NCBI GenBank assembly: GCA_025769875.1
Contig: JAGFNK010000173.1
Span: forward strand, 34,268-98,267
Reading direction: 5' to 3'
Length of the DNA: 64,000 nucleotides
From: Russula earlei
Taxonomy: Eukaryota; Basidiomycota; Agaricomycetes; Russulales; Russulaceae
A program made the position numbers and the translations under genes. The notes under the pieces were generated by a model. It searched no databases, was not told the origin of the DNA, and was given only the letters and a program-made list of their open reading frames with translations. Numbering within the stretch: the first letter of the stretch is position 1; every line of letters starts with the position of its first letter. Shown here piece after piece: positions 31,978 through 44,215 of this stretch.

Positions 31978-32640
31978 ATGCAGACCCGCTCAGCCTCTGA
32001 TTCTTCTGTGGGAGAAAGTCAAGCAGATGGTAATGCCACGTGGACAACTAAGGATGAAGCAGCCTTTTTAGATTTTCTTTTGGAGCATAGAAATGAAATG
32101 ACCTCCAACTCTATGTTCAAGGACCACATCTTCAACAACGCGGCCTCTCAGATCAACCCCCTTCATGAGAAGGGTGGCGTCAAGACTGGGAGCACATGTA
32201 AAACAAAATGGAACAGGGTGCTGTATTGTCCTCTGCATCCCTTCCCTCAATGCTGACACCATTCAACAGTTGAAGACCAAATACAGTATCATCACCTTCC
32301 TCAAGTTACAGTCTGGGTTTCCCTGGGATGATGAGAAAGGAGTGGATGTAGGGTTAGAAATGGAGGGGCAGTGGGCTGATTTAGTCAAGGTGTGTGTATA
32401 ACTCCTGCTTCTTTAACAACATCTGACCTTAGCAGAAAACACCAAGCCCCAAGAAGTACCGCAACAAGGGCTAGTCACATTGTGAGGCTATGGAGTCTCT
32501 TGTTGGATCAAAATCCAAAGGCAAAAGTGCCTATCAGGGTACACAGCAAACATTTTGTGCAGATTCAGATCCTCCATCCCAGTCACCTTCTTGTCTGTCC
32601 CCTAACTCATTTGGATCTCAATTTGATGGTGGTGTGTTTC
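31978..32640 (+). pseudogene. Harbinger-associated Myb/SANT-like protein, N-terminal part
   Basis: ATG at 31978 reads QTRSASDSSVGESQADGNAT, WTTKDEAAFLDFLLEHRNEM, FKDHIFNNAASQIN and TGSTCKTKWNR, that is the SANT/Myb-like DNA-binding fold. After an intron (about 32219-32265) it reads LKTKYSIITFLKLQSGFPWD, DEKGVDVGLEMEGQWADLVK; after another, KYRNKG, a TAG (32473-32475), and CEAMESLVGSKSKGKSAYQG. Such proteins help the Harbinger transposase reach the nucleus and bind the ends. The border with Gypsy-C gag near 32640 is approximate. Confidence 0.75.
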
Positions 32641-33445
32641 TCACCAACTTCACTGTCAAATGCCTCTCCTCTCACCCTGTTTCTCAGTTTGGAAGCATAG
32701 ATCTGATCATGTCTCCGCAAGTGAAATGTCAAGCAAAAGACAAAGGACTGACACTGTGGCATCCGCTCAAGGCTTCTCTGCCTTCTACAGAGAGCACCTT
32801 TGCTGTCTTTGCCAATTTGATGATGGCATCTTCTTTGACAACCTCTACAGTGGAGGATTTGGATGTGATGCTGGTATCAGTAGCACATGCGGATGTCACC
32901 TTGCATTTCAGTTTCATTGGACAGTCACAAGCTAGGTGTACTCAGAGAGAGCAATGAAAGCATCTCCCCTCTTCCTGGTGTTTCTGTTTCTCAGCTTTGG
33001 TTGTGGCCTTTCGTGCCACTCCAGCGCTCATGTCCATGGCATTTGGATCACATAGTGGAAGGCAAGGACATGCAGGCATCATGGTATTTTGATTATTCCC
33101 ATGGTTGGCCCAGTTTGAGTTTACTAAGTGACCCCAAGGTCAATTATTCTGGAATTGAGTTTGATTCCATCCAAGTGTACTGGAGTGATTGGATAGAATT
33201 GCACAATTACACATCCAGACTTGGTGGTGCTTCTGTGCGGCTGCAACCCAGTCTTGAAAGGAAGTAGGGTCTTCAAGGTTGAGACAGGACTCTACTAAAC
33301 TTCTCAGGAGTCCCCATGCAAAGAGTCACATGACTGTTGGCTCATCAACATTGAGTCCTGTGTGTCTTGCTAGTAGCCGAAATTCTGAGATATAGTCGTC
33401 GAGGAGGCTGTCCTTCACATTAAGTTCTTTGAGTTTGTCTTGGGC
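32641..33445 (-). pseudogene. Gypsy-C gag: capsid end and zinc knuckle
   Basis: Minus-strand reading from the copia insertion site: AQDKLKELNVKDSLLDDYIS, EFRLLARHTGLNVDEPTV, LFAWGLLRSLVESCLNLEDP, FQDWVAAAQKHH, then after degraded sequence MDMSAGVARKATTKAEKQKH and a CCHC knuckle CFHCSL-stop-VHLACDC (TGA at 32944-32942 at an Arg position). It joins 51409-52312 exactly (VECEK-AQDKLKEL) when the copia element and one TSD are removed. Confidence 0.9.
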
Positions 33446-33450
33446 TTTCT

Positions 33451-34432
33451 TGTTGAAGCAGATGGGTACAGGTTATGATAACAATGATAAGATCCTTAAG
33501 ATCTATCAAAAGATATTTCAGTTTGTGTAAGACAAAACTGTAAATCAGTAATATGGTCACAGCAACTGGTATATTGGACCGGACCGGCAACCAGGCAAGC
33601 CAACCTGGACATGTTTCACTTTCATGCATTCTTATGACTCACAATGCCTTGCCCATACCACCTGGTTATGAATGTTCCAGTACGATCGCCTTGTTGTTTC
33701 CTCATGGATGCCATTTGATATAGCATTCTCTATGTATATAAACCTGTCATTTGTTGAGAACAAGCCTTAAGCTTGTTCTCCTGTGAATCTCACTGGATTT
33801 CAAACTTCAGGACTTGTAGGCTTGCAAGACATCAAGCAATTCATCTGAAACTTCCATCACTCATAAGTCTTCTGAACATGAAGACTTATTTGTGATTTCC
33901 CCTCTCTGCAGAACATATCTGCCTTGGCAGTATCGTCTCCGAGATCCCTGAAACTTGCAAAGACCTAGTGTCTTGCTCAACTCTCTGCACTCATCTTGCA
34001 CGTGAACCGATTTGTCAGCGACACCACCCCCAGTCGGTGACAAATACCTATCAAAAGATATCTACAATGTGTGATTAGATGTGATAGATAAGATAGGAAA
34101 TGGTAAGTACTCACTTCAGTTTGTGTAAGACAAAGCTGAAGTGATCTAGCTAATTGAGTGCCTCTTAAATATGTGAAAGCATCTCTAAGCAAAGTAATCA
34201 TAACTACCAACTTGTATCATAAAGGATCAGTCATTAGTAGCTACCAATTGTTATCAATTAACTTATCATTGTAACATATGCAGGCTGCAGCATCTGAGCT
34301 GAGCCGGTCTGGGCTGATCCAACATGTGAGCAACATGCATGAGCCAAGAGTGCCTGGTCCGTGGGAGCCGACATGTTAACGCAACTGGGCTGTGATTACA
34401 TCAGACTGCCCAAAGCAGTGGTAATCTCAACA
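33451..34432 (-). repeat. LTR-G2: 3' LTR of COP-K, split by LTR-H1
   Basis: LTR of about 490 bp net, matching LTR-G1 (60361-60841). It is adjacent to a polypurine tract (minus strand ACAGGGGGA, 34433-34441). Confidence 0.9.
33554..34042 (+). repeat. LTR-H1, solo LTR
   Basis: 489 bp, + orientation, TGGTCACAG ... GGTGACA, flanked by AATA on both sides (33550-33553 and 34043-34046). Contains TATATAAAC near 33736 and the AAGCTTGTTCTCCTG transcript-start motif of the family. Confidence 0.85.
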
Positions 34433-36422
34433 TCCCCCTGTGATTGATACAGTTGGCCAATGCGAGATAAGATCTGATCCAGTGACACAAAAGACTGGGG
34501 TTGCGCATGGGCATGCAGCAAAGTGGACCATCAGTGTGTAGACATCCTGATAAGATAGGACTGCAAATGAATGAAAAGTGGGTGAGTCCAGAGACTGTGA
34601 GTTGAAAGACTCCAAAAGGAAGGGTGAACCCATGTGGATGCGTGTAAACGCACAGTCGAGAGACTGCAAGAGAAAGTGTGTGAACGCATGTGAGCATACA
34701 GTTGAGACACTGCAAAGGAAGTGTGTAAACATGTCCAGATGTGCACATAGAGGAGACTTCCAATAGAACGCTGATATTGATAGGTGTTGCTTCTCCGGAG
34801 TGCTTGATCAACTGGGTTTCCGCATCGAAACAGAGTGGAATGCGGAAGCAGAATGGAAGTCTGCCATCCTGAGGTGAGACCTCCGAGATTACAGGAGCGG
34901 AGTGGAATCTGCCATCCCAAAGCAATCTGAGATGTACCTTGATTGATTGATGTCTGTGTTAGCTGAGCGATCACATGAAACGTGGATCCTGAGGTATGAC
35001 GCAATCTTGCCTAGATCTGTCAACTTGTAGTGCATAGACAAAGATAGATGGGTGAGGTGTATGCCTGCAGAGGTGGGCATGGAAACTGTGAGAGTCGCCT
35101 AAGATAGTAATGTCATCGACACAGAGGATAATGATGAAATGATAATGCGATCCCCCTGTGTCTTGGCAATGACATATGCCCGCATGAGAATGCATGCAAG
35201 TGAATGCGAGCCACTAAGGACTCCATGAGAGCATAAATCCCATGTATGATAGGTTCTTTGTAAGACCAGATAAGTGCTTTCGGTGTGATGAAACCTTGCA
35301 GTTGCTCCAAATGAATCTAATCTTCATCACCCAGTGAGCCGAAGAGGGACGCCGACTGCACATCTTTGGATCTCCCAATCCTATAGTGCAATCAATGCTA
35401 ATAAAGAGTCGCTAAGACTTGGACCTGGCTACTGGTGAGAAGGTTTCATCAACTATAATGCCTTTGACTTGGGTGAACCCTTGTGCAATTAGAAAGCGCA
35501 CGCAAAATCTCTGAACTGATTTGCGTGCTTAACACACCCATGCTGATAAGATCTATAAGATCATTGAGATCCCAGGTACCAGTTTACGCAAGCATGCCGA
35601 TCACATATGGATATGCGACTTGCCACTCATTGGTAGATTCCAATAAAGGGGGCCTTCCCGATATGTAGCCTATTGATTGCTTCCACTGTTGCTGAGCCAT
35701 ATGCGACAAGCACCCTCTCAGATCTGTGTGCGCAGTCCCTCTGAGATATTTTGGATGCAGACCCAAGCAAGACCCAGAATGTCTAAGTGAGAGTGGACGT
35801 GGGGAACTGATGGAGTGTCCCAACAGTGTTGAGTGAGTTTGGCTTGATGTACAGGCTGTGTGCGATGAGGCAGAATGAGGGGATCTGGCTGTGTGATGCG
35901 GGGTAAGGTGAAGTGAGTGTGGTGTGTGGGGAGTCTAATGGGGTTTCCGGAGATGCACAATCAACCGGTTTGTGTGAATTTGGCATTGAGTATCACCAAT
36001 CCTGTAAGGACCAAGAATTGTGCAGGCGGAGCAGTGTTAGTAACATGTCCTCTGAGTAGCAGTAGGTATGCGCCTGTTGTATGACAATAAGATTATGATG
36101 GTCAGGTGTGTGCAGATACGCCCTACATCTGAAGATGTGGAATGATGAAGCTAGATGAAGTGTGCACCCACTGAGAAATGCGTGATGGAGTCTGATTGTA
36201 GATATGGATGGCTGCATTAGTATTTAGCTCTAGGACCCGAGAGTGAGACCAGCGTCGTGCAACTGTGAGCGTGTGTTGTCTTCAAGGGTCTCAGTCCATC
36301 TTTTGGCTCCTCCATTCTCCTGTGGTGAATCTGGCATTGTTAATCTGTGTGATTCCTCACTGATCCAAGACTGATCTGAGCACACATTGCCCAATAGCTA
36401 GCACCTCAAATTGATCTCGCGT
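34433..36422 (-). pseudogene. COP-K pol: integrase end and RT
   Basis: Minus-strand copia reading, heavily mutated. The integrase C-terminal core reads LTMPDSPQENGGAKR and SQLHDAGLTLG. After a degraded linker RT has IIILCVDDITILGDS (YVDD-type box with C for Y), KLTDLGKIASYLRIHVSCD and INQSRYISDCFGM. These are hallmarks of Ty1/copia, in which integrase precedes RT. No long frame is left. Confidence 0.82.
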
Positions 36423-36879
36423 TAGTGCTGTCATGGCTTGGTCTGGTCCAGCTCGGTTCAGCTCAGCAATGGCTTGGCCAGATTGGGTGAGCCAGACTGA
36501 GCCAAGCCTGGCTTGCAGCTTGAGCTGATTCGAGCTGCCCCATTTGGGACATGTCTACTTTTGGATCTACTTTCCATTTTGAGAACATTTGAATGCTCTT
36601 GTTGCCACTTGGCACTTGCCTCAGTTGCCAGTCATTGAGTTAGCTGCCCCAATGTGGCCCTTGGGCCATGTCTACTTTTGGATCTACTTCCATTTTGAGA
36701 ACACTTGAAGTCTTGTACTGCTGGCAACTGCTGCTTATGTGACTTATGTGATCAGTTCAAATTTTCACCTACATCCTCCCAAGTGTACTGAAGCAGCAAG
36801 CACAATACTGTAATCCAGATAGATATATTGATACATTGTAACAAATGATGTTGGTTGCATGCAAGTGTTAGATGAGGCA
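36423..36879. repeat. hAT2 left terminal region
   Basis: Terminal TAGTGCTGTC then GGCTTGG/CAGCTCGG blocks and two copies of CATGTCTACTTTTGGATCTA (36550 and 36667). It is the mutated reverse complement of the hAT1 right end. No gene. Confidence 0.85.
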
Positions 36880-37060
36880 TCACCAATTGCTGAGAACTAT
36901 AGGGTGACCAGAGACCTGTCTCACGGTGAAGAATTCCCTCATGAGTTCCTGCTCACATCCCGATGGCTGGAGGCAGAAGTGTAGCAGCTTGCCCAGCTTC
37001 TTGATGAGAGCATGGATCTCATCCATCCATGCGCAGTGTGCTGGCCAGAGCTTGATACAT
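36880..37060 (-). pseudogene. hAT2 copy of the Rmd1-like fragment end
   Basis: Minus strand reads IKKLGKLLHFCLQPSGCEQE, LMREFF, matching VKKLGELLRFRLQSSGRDQE in hAT1. So this piece of the Rmd1/DUF155 gene was part of the family's right end before the two copies diverged. Confidence 0.75.
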
Positions 37061-37186
37061 GTCATACTACTCCACATGCCAGCATGAGCCACCTTAGCCC
37101 ACCTATCATGCCTGTGAGTGAGCCACCCTTCCTGTTTCTGTGTGCCAGCGCTCAAGCGTCTATGCAAGTGTGAGGGTGTGTGCCGC

Positions 37187-37670
37187 AGGCAATCTGAGGG
37201 CAAGGGCCAGGACCATTGTTGTGGTGGGAACACTTGCAGGGCCAGTGACAGGATTTATCACAATTTCAGGTATGACAGATGGATGTGTCAATTGAGAAGT
37301 CGGAGTGGAGGAAGCAGGACGTGTGATCTTCATGACCTCATGAGCTTCCTGCTGCTGCTTGACTTGTGCAACAAGTGAATGGTCCAGCGTGAATTGGATC
37401 ACCTAAGCCGCGGGACATGTGTGCCACGCACAATCCAAGGGCAAGGGCTGGGACCAACATTGTGGTGGGAACACTTGCGGGGCCAGTGACAGGATTTATC
37501 ACAATTTCAGGTACCAAAGATGGATGTGTCATTTGAGAAGTTGGAGTGGAGGAAGCAGGATGTACAATCTTTGTGACCTTGTGAGCTTCCTGCTGCTGCT
37601 TGACTTGTGTGACAAGTGAATGGTCCAGCATGAATTGGATCACCTAAGCCATGGGATGTGTGTGCCACAC
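37187..37670. repeat. 241-bp tandem repeat
   Basis: Two head-to-tail copies (GGTCCAGC at 37381 and 37622 mark the period) with the start of a third. Each holds GCTTCCTGCTGCTGCTTGAC and CAGTGACAGGATTTATCAC. The period is not a multiple of three, so the duplication shifts any reading frame. Confidence 0.85.
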
Positions 37671-38777
37671 GTGATCTGAGGGCAAGGGCCGGGATGGAGG
37701 CAATGTATGGAGGCGATGTACAGAGGCAGGGCAGCACCATTGTGGGTGGTGGTGCCATCCACAGAGGTGGAGGTGGAGGTGAAGTCAGAGTCAGGAATAT
37801 CCTGTGCGAGGGGATGTCCATGTGCCTTATTCTGGGCATTGTCAGTGTGGAAGGCTTCGACAACTTGGGGATGGAGGAGACCCAAGGCAGGGTGGGTGTT
37901 GGGCACTAGGAGGGAGGGCACAAGAGGCTCTGAGGTGAGGTGTGGGCAGAAGTTGTCAAAGACGTTGAGCACGGCTATTGCTCTTGTTGTTGTGTCTCGG
38001 CCATGGCTGCATGGTCATCTCCAACTGAGGTGGCAGTGGCACACATGGGCAATAGAACGTGGCCTGCGGTGTGCATCCTGAGCTATTGGCGTGTCTGGGT
38101 TTGTCAGTGAACAGCCTGCAATGGTGGCAGCTTCTGCTTCTCAAGGCAGCAGCATGTTCTTCATCATCTGATTTTTTGTGGGGTTGTTCTATTTGTTCCT
38201 TGTTGACATCTTTCTCATGGCGTGGCAGCAAGATGGTGGTGTGGTCTGGAAGCAGGGGCATGGGTGGCAAGCACAAGTTCATAGGCATAAGTGTAGGGGG
38301 CACTGGAGGCATTGACATGGTGATACTGACTGGGGCAGTGGGAGGTATGGCTGGTGCTAAAGCGGCTGAGGTGGCAGCTGGCAATACGGTGGACAGAGCT
38401 GAGGCACCAAAGGACAAGGCTGAGATGGCGGCAGTGGCTGGGGATGCTGTGGATGTGGTGGTGTAGGTGCCAGTGCTGATGCTGGTGCTGGTGATGGTGG
38501 CTCTTCCACATCACCGCCGTGTTCCAAGGAGTTGGAGAACTGAGGTGGGGATGGATGAGGCTAAGACAGAGGCGGCAGATGGGGAGATGGTGGGTGGACC
38601 TGACATGTGATGGGCAGGGCAGCAGGGTGTGTGTAAGCCCTTAGCAAGCTGCCGCATAGCTTCAGTCACACACAACTCTTGCCTCACGGGCCATCATACA
38701 ATCCTCAGTGCTCCTTTGGCATCTTGGCAACATACTCAAGCTCTCGGAATCACTTTTAGAATGCCTAGGGGAAAGAG
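37671..38777. other. hAT2 low-complexity region
   Basis: GT/GC-rich sequence with many GGTGGTG, GGCAGTGGC and GCTGATGCTGGTGCTG units. The minus strand stays open for about 150 codons, Pro/His/Thr-rich, by composition. Resembles the J-element low-complexity parts at 43850-45420, 48420-49860 and 56210-57800. No recognisable gene. Confidence 0.6.
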
Positions 38778-38800
38778 ATGGAACCCAGCAACTCATCACC

Positions 38801-40597
38801 TGTCATGAACCATTCTCCGGAGAGGGCTCTTGAAGGACCCTTCCTTATAGGAGGAAACCCAGCCTCCATGGTGTCACCCTGTTCACACGAGCAAAAGGGG
38901 TGAGTAGAGGTGTCCACAATGTCGTGTGTGCATTGTCGTGCGAGCGATTCTCGGCACAATCGACATACAGCAAGCCCCACTTAATGGCAACCCTTCTAGC
39001 AATAAAGGACAGTATTAGGGCCCTTCTAGGGACCCTTTAGGACGACTCTAGGTTCTCTACGATGGGTACTAACCTAGTATCAAAGACTCTACAACGTGTT
39101 ATTAGACCAACTCTAATAACTATAGAATGAACTATAAGGCAATACTAAGGACCTTAATAGAAGTATTAGGGTCGACTCTAAAGACCCTAATAGAGCTATA
39201 TAAGGGCCTTATAAGATAACACTATTCCCTAACCAAACTACAAGTCCTCAAATGACCGGCCCTAAACTAACTAACAGGAAATGAATCAGGTGCTCGCATG
39301 TGCACTAGAACAGCAAACACGTGGACAATGAAAGCTCTTACTCATCAGGAAAAGCCTTCTTACTCAGCAGCTTACTGAGCATGACTGAGCATGCTCAGTA
39401 AGCGCACTCCTGTTACAAACCAAGGCCAGGTCCTGGCCATAGATGATCCTATTTCACTCAAGAGAGACCTCTCTCACTTTTGCATTACCAACTCTCTTCC
39501 ATTTTCTGGGCTATCCCTCCTGCGGTGCAAGATATCGCTATTGCAAAGGCACTATAACATGACCAGGCACCTGTTTCCTAATCGGGTAATCATCGCGTGG
39601 CAGCCACATGGTCACCCAGCCAACAGGAACCCGAAACAGTGGCACAAACTCTGAGAAACTGTTGCATAACTCATCTGACATCATCAAGGCTCCAATGACA
39701 TCATGGCTGACTGAGCGACTCCACAGTGACCTCATAGGCTCACTAAGTGCTCCACAGTGACATTATAATGATGTCATCGCTCCACAATGATCAGTAATGT
39801 GCTCAGTAAGCCTGAAACTTGACACAAGCAAGTTTATGCCTCTGTAGTCCTATTGGATGGTACCAAAGAGTCTAGAATAGCCCCAGTTCTTTGTAATCGA
39901 CCTTGTACACTGTATATAAGCCCCAATGAAGTATGGCAGTCGTCAGACTGTCCATTTGTGATACTCTCATCTTCCTGGGTACTCCCCTGCGACCGCTCAG
40001 TCTAAAGATTCCCCTCGCCTCCAAGGTACTCTTCTACGACCGCCTTGTTTAAAGCCCCCTTGCTGCACTGGCCTCCAGTCTTCGCCTATGCCTCCAGTTA
40101 CACGTACCAGTCCCCATCTGGTACATTCTAGTCATTTGGCTCATCCTCCTGTTCAACGCTGCCTATGCCACGTATCATCTGTTCCGACCCTTGCCCACCT
40201 GCTCCTGAGTCCACACAGATCAGCAGTACATGTCTTGACAACTCCGACTTCTTACTCAGCACTCTATTGTGCTTGATAACAAGGTTATGACTTGTTCTCT
40301 ATTTAGCAGTTCTCTTGTAGTATATAAGCGCTCAATAAAGTAGCGGACAGTCCTCAGACTGTCCATTTGTTTACAGCCCTCTCTATTCCAGGGATACTCC
40401 TTTAAGGACCATCCCCTTGTGACTATCCTGGCCTCCTCTCTGCATGACTGTTCAACTCTCACAGTGACAGTACCTCTCTGGTATTTGTTACTACTCTGGA
40501 CTCTACTCCTTGCCCACACCATCTTGGACGTCTATCGACTCATCTCCGAACTTACCCCTCGCTCTTGAACTGGATAGTTCAACAGTGAGTCTTGACA
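38801..40597 (+). repeat. LTR-I1, solo LTR in transposase exon 1, split by LTR-B2
   Basis: TGTCATGAACC ... CTTGACA with perfect TSD TCACC (38796-38800 and 40598-40602). Net about 960 bp. TATATAAGC at 40321-40329. It is inserted 23 nt after the transposase start codon. The same LTR occurs at 53168-53504 plus 60847-60986. Confidence 0.93.
39411..40240 (+). repeat. LTR-B2, solo LTR nested in LTR-I1
   Basis: 830 bp, + orientation, TGTTACAAACC ... CTTGACA, perfect TSD ACTCC (39406-39410 and 40241-40245). TATATA at 39913. Confidence 0.96.
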
Positions 40598-43500
40598 TCA
40601 CCTAGGAAAAGGACATCAAAGCGTGCTCGTGCAACCCAGGGTCAGGACCAGGACATTGAAGATGTCCATCTGCCTGGTGGCATCCTCCAAACAACAGTTT
40701 CTGTTCAACGTAAGTGGGTTTCAATTTGCGTGGTATTATCAGCACTGACATATGTGGTGATAATCACTAGTTACACCCACAGCAGCCACAACAAGAGCTG
40801 TGTCAACCTTGTCAACTCCAAGACATCCTCATGTCACCTTTGACCCTGTTGTGACCACAGCTAGTGGCAGCACCTAACAGCTCAATCAAGCTCCAAGATC
40901 TGGTGTTGATGATCCTTTCATTAGCTCTGGAAGCTCTGGATCTCAAATTTCCGCTGGGCAACATGTATGTAGATTATGTTATGTAATCAATGAAACTAAT
41001 TTTTGTTTGACATGGACAGAATATTTCTTCACATGCTGTTGTGGATGATGAAGACTTCAAACTCAATACATCCTCCCTCTCCTCTGACACTGAAGATGCT
41101 ACTGTACCTGCTACACTATCTGACCATAGACAGCAGCAGGCAGAAATCAGAACAGGGCCAGCAGGTGGCAGAAAGGCCAACCTGGGTGCTGATACTCTTT
41201 CTTTCTTTGAGGAAGATGGTGACAAACGACGATGTACATTCTGCATGTAAATGATCAGATTTTCTTTCATTTTTTAATAGAATTAATACTTTACCAGATC
41301 TTTAGATCAAAGTAAAGGCACACATACAGTTCGGGGCTATGGTAAATCAACTTCAACAGGCACCCTATGGAGGCATCTGTATATGTGTCACATGCAGGAC
41401 TGGATTTCTGAGTGTGAGAGACTTCAGCTCACAGTTAGGGCCAAGGGTGCTTTAGAGGCAATTGCAGCCTTTCAAGGCACAAATATTGAGTCTCAAACTC
41501 AGCAAAGGTCAAAGTTTACTCAGGAACTCTTTACTAATGCCATTGCAGAGATGATCATTGCCACTGATCAGGTGTGTTTAATGCTTATCATTTTATTTTG
41601 TCTTATTGATAATCTTCAGGACCAAGATATACCTCATAGAACCACAATAAGAAAGCACATTCTAAAGCTTCAACAGGAACAAGTAAAACAATTGTCAGAT
41701 GATATGCTAGTAAGTTTATTAATTTATTGCTTATATATATATAGCTAAATTTTTTAGAACAAATCTATTGGAAAATTTCTTTTACCATGGATATTTGGAC
41801 AGATTTTGATCAGAAGCCTTTTATGGCTGTTACTGCACACTGGCTGGAGAAGATACAGCAAACAGTTAACCTTCGACAGATCTTATTGGCTTTGTGCATA
41901 TCCCTGGTTCTCATACTGGAGAGCGCTTGGCAGAGGTATTTCTCTTTATTTTGGATCACCTCAAACTTGCTGGCAAGGTATGTTGTTTTCTTAAATTTTT
42001 AATTTAAGGTAAAATTTATTTATTTAATAGATTGGATGGATTACCATGGACAATGCATCCAATAATGATGCATTTGTATCAATTCTACAAAGGTCTTTGA
42101 TATCACATGGGATCAGCTTTTCTGGCTCTAAGCAGCGCATACGGTATGCAAGGTGTTTACTTTTATCTCAATCTAACTTTATTTTTGTATAGTTGTTTTC
42201 CTCATATTGTTAATTTGGCTTGTAAAGCCATGTTAAACAATATGAGTGGATTGATACCTGATGAAGATTCTCTCAAAAAACTACATGGTGTAATTCAAAA
42301 TGTGAGTGTTTAGGTAATATGTAAGAATACAGCTAAAAATTATTATAGATTCGTGCCTCCTCCTTGTGATGTCACCACTTTGCTCAAATTTTAGATGCCT
42401 TGAGTCTATCATCTCTTCAATTGATTTGTGATGTTGATTCAAGGTGGTCATCAACTTTTTTGATGATTGAAAGAGCCTTAAAGCTCAAAGATGTAAGCCA
42501 TGCATTTTATTGAATAGATATACTAACAGTTTACCACTTAGGCTGTTAACCAATATTTGAGTGAAAATAACTCAAATACTCAGCTTCAAAGTGCTGATTG
42601 GGACAAATTGTCTAGAATGAAGGAAATACTTGAGGTATGTACATTTTAGACTTTAATTCAGATATAATATATAATATCTTTTTTTAGCTGCCTCATTCAT
42701 ATCAGCAACTCTTATCTGCTGAAAAATGTCCTACACCCTATGGTACCCTTCCTGCATTTGAAGGCCTTATTTCAAAACTTAAACAGCATAAAAATGAACA
42801 TGAAGAGGTTGATTATATCATTGAAGATGGTATAGACAAGCTAGAGGAGTATCAACAGGAAATTGCCAATGTTCCAGCTTATACATTATCTATCAGTCAG
42901 TAACCTTATCTTAATATAAGCTTTTCTAAATCCTTTTTAGTTCTAAACCCAAGATTCAAGTTACAGTGGTTTAGAAAATAAGGATCTTTGGCTGCAGAGA
43001 CAGCAAGATTGACTCTTCTTGAAGCTGTAAGTTTTTTTTTACTTTTTTCTACTTTATTTTTGTTTCTGATCAAGCACTTTAGCTTGAGGATTATTATGTA
43101 CATCCAGAGCAAAGTGAACAACCTCAATTTCAAGCTACTAGATTGCCAGAAAGACATCTAAGAGCCCTTGAACTGCTTGGACTTGAAGATCAGGAAGCAG
43201 ACTCTGATGCACAAGACTTATCTACTGAAGTAGATAGGTATCTTGATATTTCATTCAGAGGAAATGTGGATAGTCTTACTTTTTGGATGGTAAGCCTTTT
43301 TTTTTTATCTTAGGGATCACACTTAAACAGTTGTAGTTAAACCAACATCAATTTCCTCCACTATTTAAACTAGCAATGGATATCCTTCCCATCCAGGCCT
43401 CCTCAGTTCCCTGTGAAAGGGTATTTTCATCAAGCAAAGAGACCATAACTGCTAGAAGGAACTCACTCAGCCCTGGCCTTATAGAGGCCCTTCAACTTTT

Positions 43501-43642
43501 GAAGTTTTCAACAAAGCAAGGCAGAGGTATAAGTTTCATGAAGGGCTTTGACATGAAAGAGGAACTCACTGAGCTGGTGGGAACAGAGCAAGGACAGCCA
43601 GTTGAAGATTTACGCACATTTCTTCATAGTCTGCAGGGTTGA

Positions 43643-44215
43643 TGACTTGATATATTTGTGTGTGATCATGTGGAATGGATGCTGTGTTGTTGTGCGTGGT
43701 GGTATGGTCAGACGCTGCTGCTGTTGATGTTGATGTTGTGTCACTGAGGTTGCAGTGGCATCAACTTCATAGTGTTGAGGGGTGAGCTTGAAAGGAGGCG
43801 GCATTGAGGCATCGGTGATAGAGCAAGTGGTGGGCAGCAAGCCTGGGTTGCATGTTGTTCTTGTTGGCCTGGCATTGTGGTCTTCTCCCATCAAGGTGAC
43901 AGTGGCGTGTGTGGACAATGGTGTGCATGGACAATGGCACACAAGTGGGTGGGGAGGTGAGACGAAAGGTTGCATGCTGTGTGGACAATGGCGCGTGAGT
44001 GGTGGGAGGAGAGACAAAAGGTTGCATGGCAAGTCTTGAGCATTGATGAACTTCTGGTGGCAGCAATTGTTTCTCTGAGGGGGTGGCATGCTTCTGTTTG
44101 TGGGGTGTTCTTCTGGGTGTTCTTCATGAACTTCTTCAGGTGGGTGAGGTGGCGTGGCGGTGGGTGGTGAAAATGATAGTATGGTGGAGTTGGAAGGGGT
44201 AGGTGGTGGCAGCAG
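43643..44215 (-). other. hAT2 segment partly shared with hAT1
   Basis: About 43700-43860 is the reverse complement of 25660-25812 in hAT1 (minus-strand reading DASMPPPFKLTPQHYEVDAT). The rest is Pro/His-rich low-complexity with repeated CGTCTCACCTCCCCACCC-like stretches. No named gene. Confidence 0.55.

Larger units (their letters stand above)
38778..43642 (+). pseudogene. hAT transposase, split by LTR-I1
   Basis: ATG at 38778 (MEPSNSSP) joins RKRTSKRARATQGQDQD at 40603 once LTR-I1 and one TCACC copy are removed. About a dozen exons follow. Recognisable parts: BED-type zinc finger (CTFC near 41238, LWRHLYMCH near 41375); IPHRTTIRKHIL; SIGKISFTMDIWTDFDQKPF and MAVTAHWLEKI (41770-41850); a 1-nt frameshift near 41870; DLIGFVHIPGSHTGERLAEV; IGWITMDNASNNDAF; CFPHIVNLACKAML; SRWSSTFLMIERAL. 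The C-terminal hAT dimerisation domain (FPPLFKLAMDILPIQASSVP, CERVFSSSKETITARRNSLS) ends at TGA 43640-43642. The transposase should act on TAGTGCTGTC ends, including hAT1. Stops, the frameshift and the LTR make it inactive. Confidence 0.9.

Noticed and set aside
32500..32700. Right inverted end of the Harbinger element
   Set aside because: No inverted copy of GGCCCCATTTACC was seen near the border with Gypsy-C gag, so the end is left open.
34401..35004. Minus-strand frames of 100-174 codons as genes
   Set aside because: They overlap degraded copia RT in other frames and contain repeated THS/VCTH-like units without domain support.
37187..37670. Tandem repeat as a CRISPR-like array
   Set aside because: The units are 241 bp, contiguous and without spacers; the window is eukaryotic.
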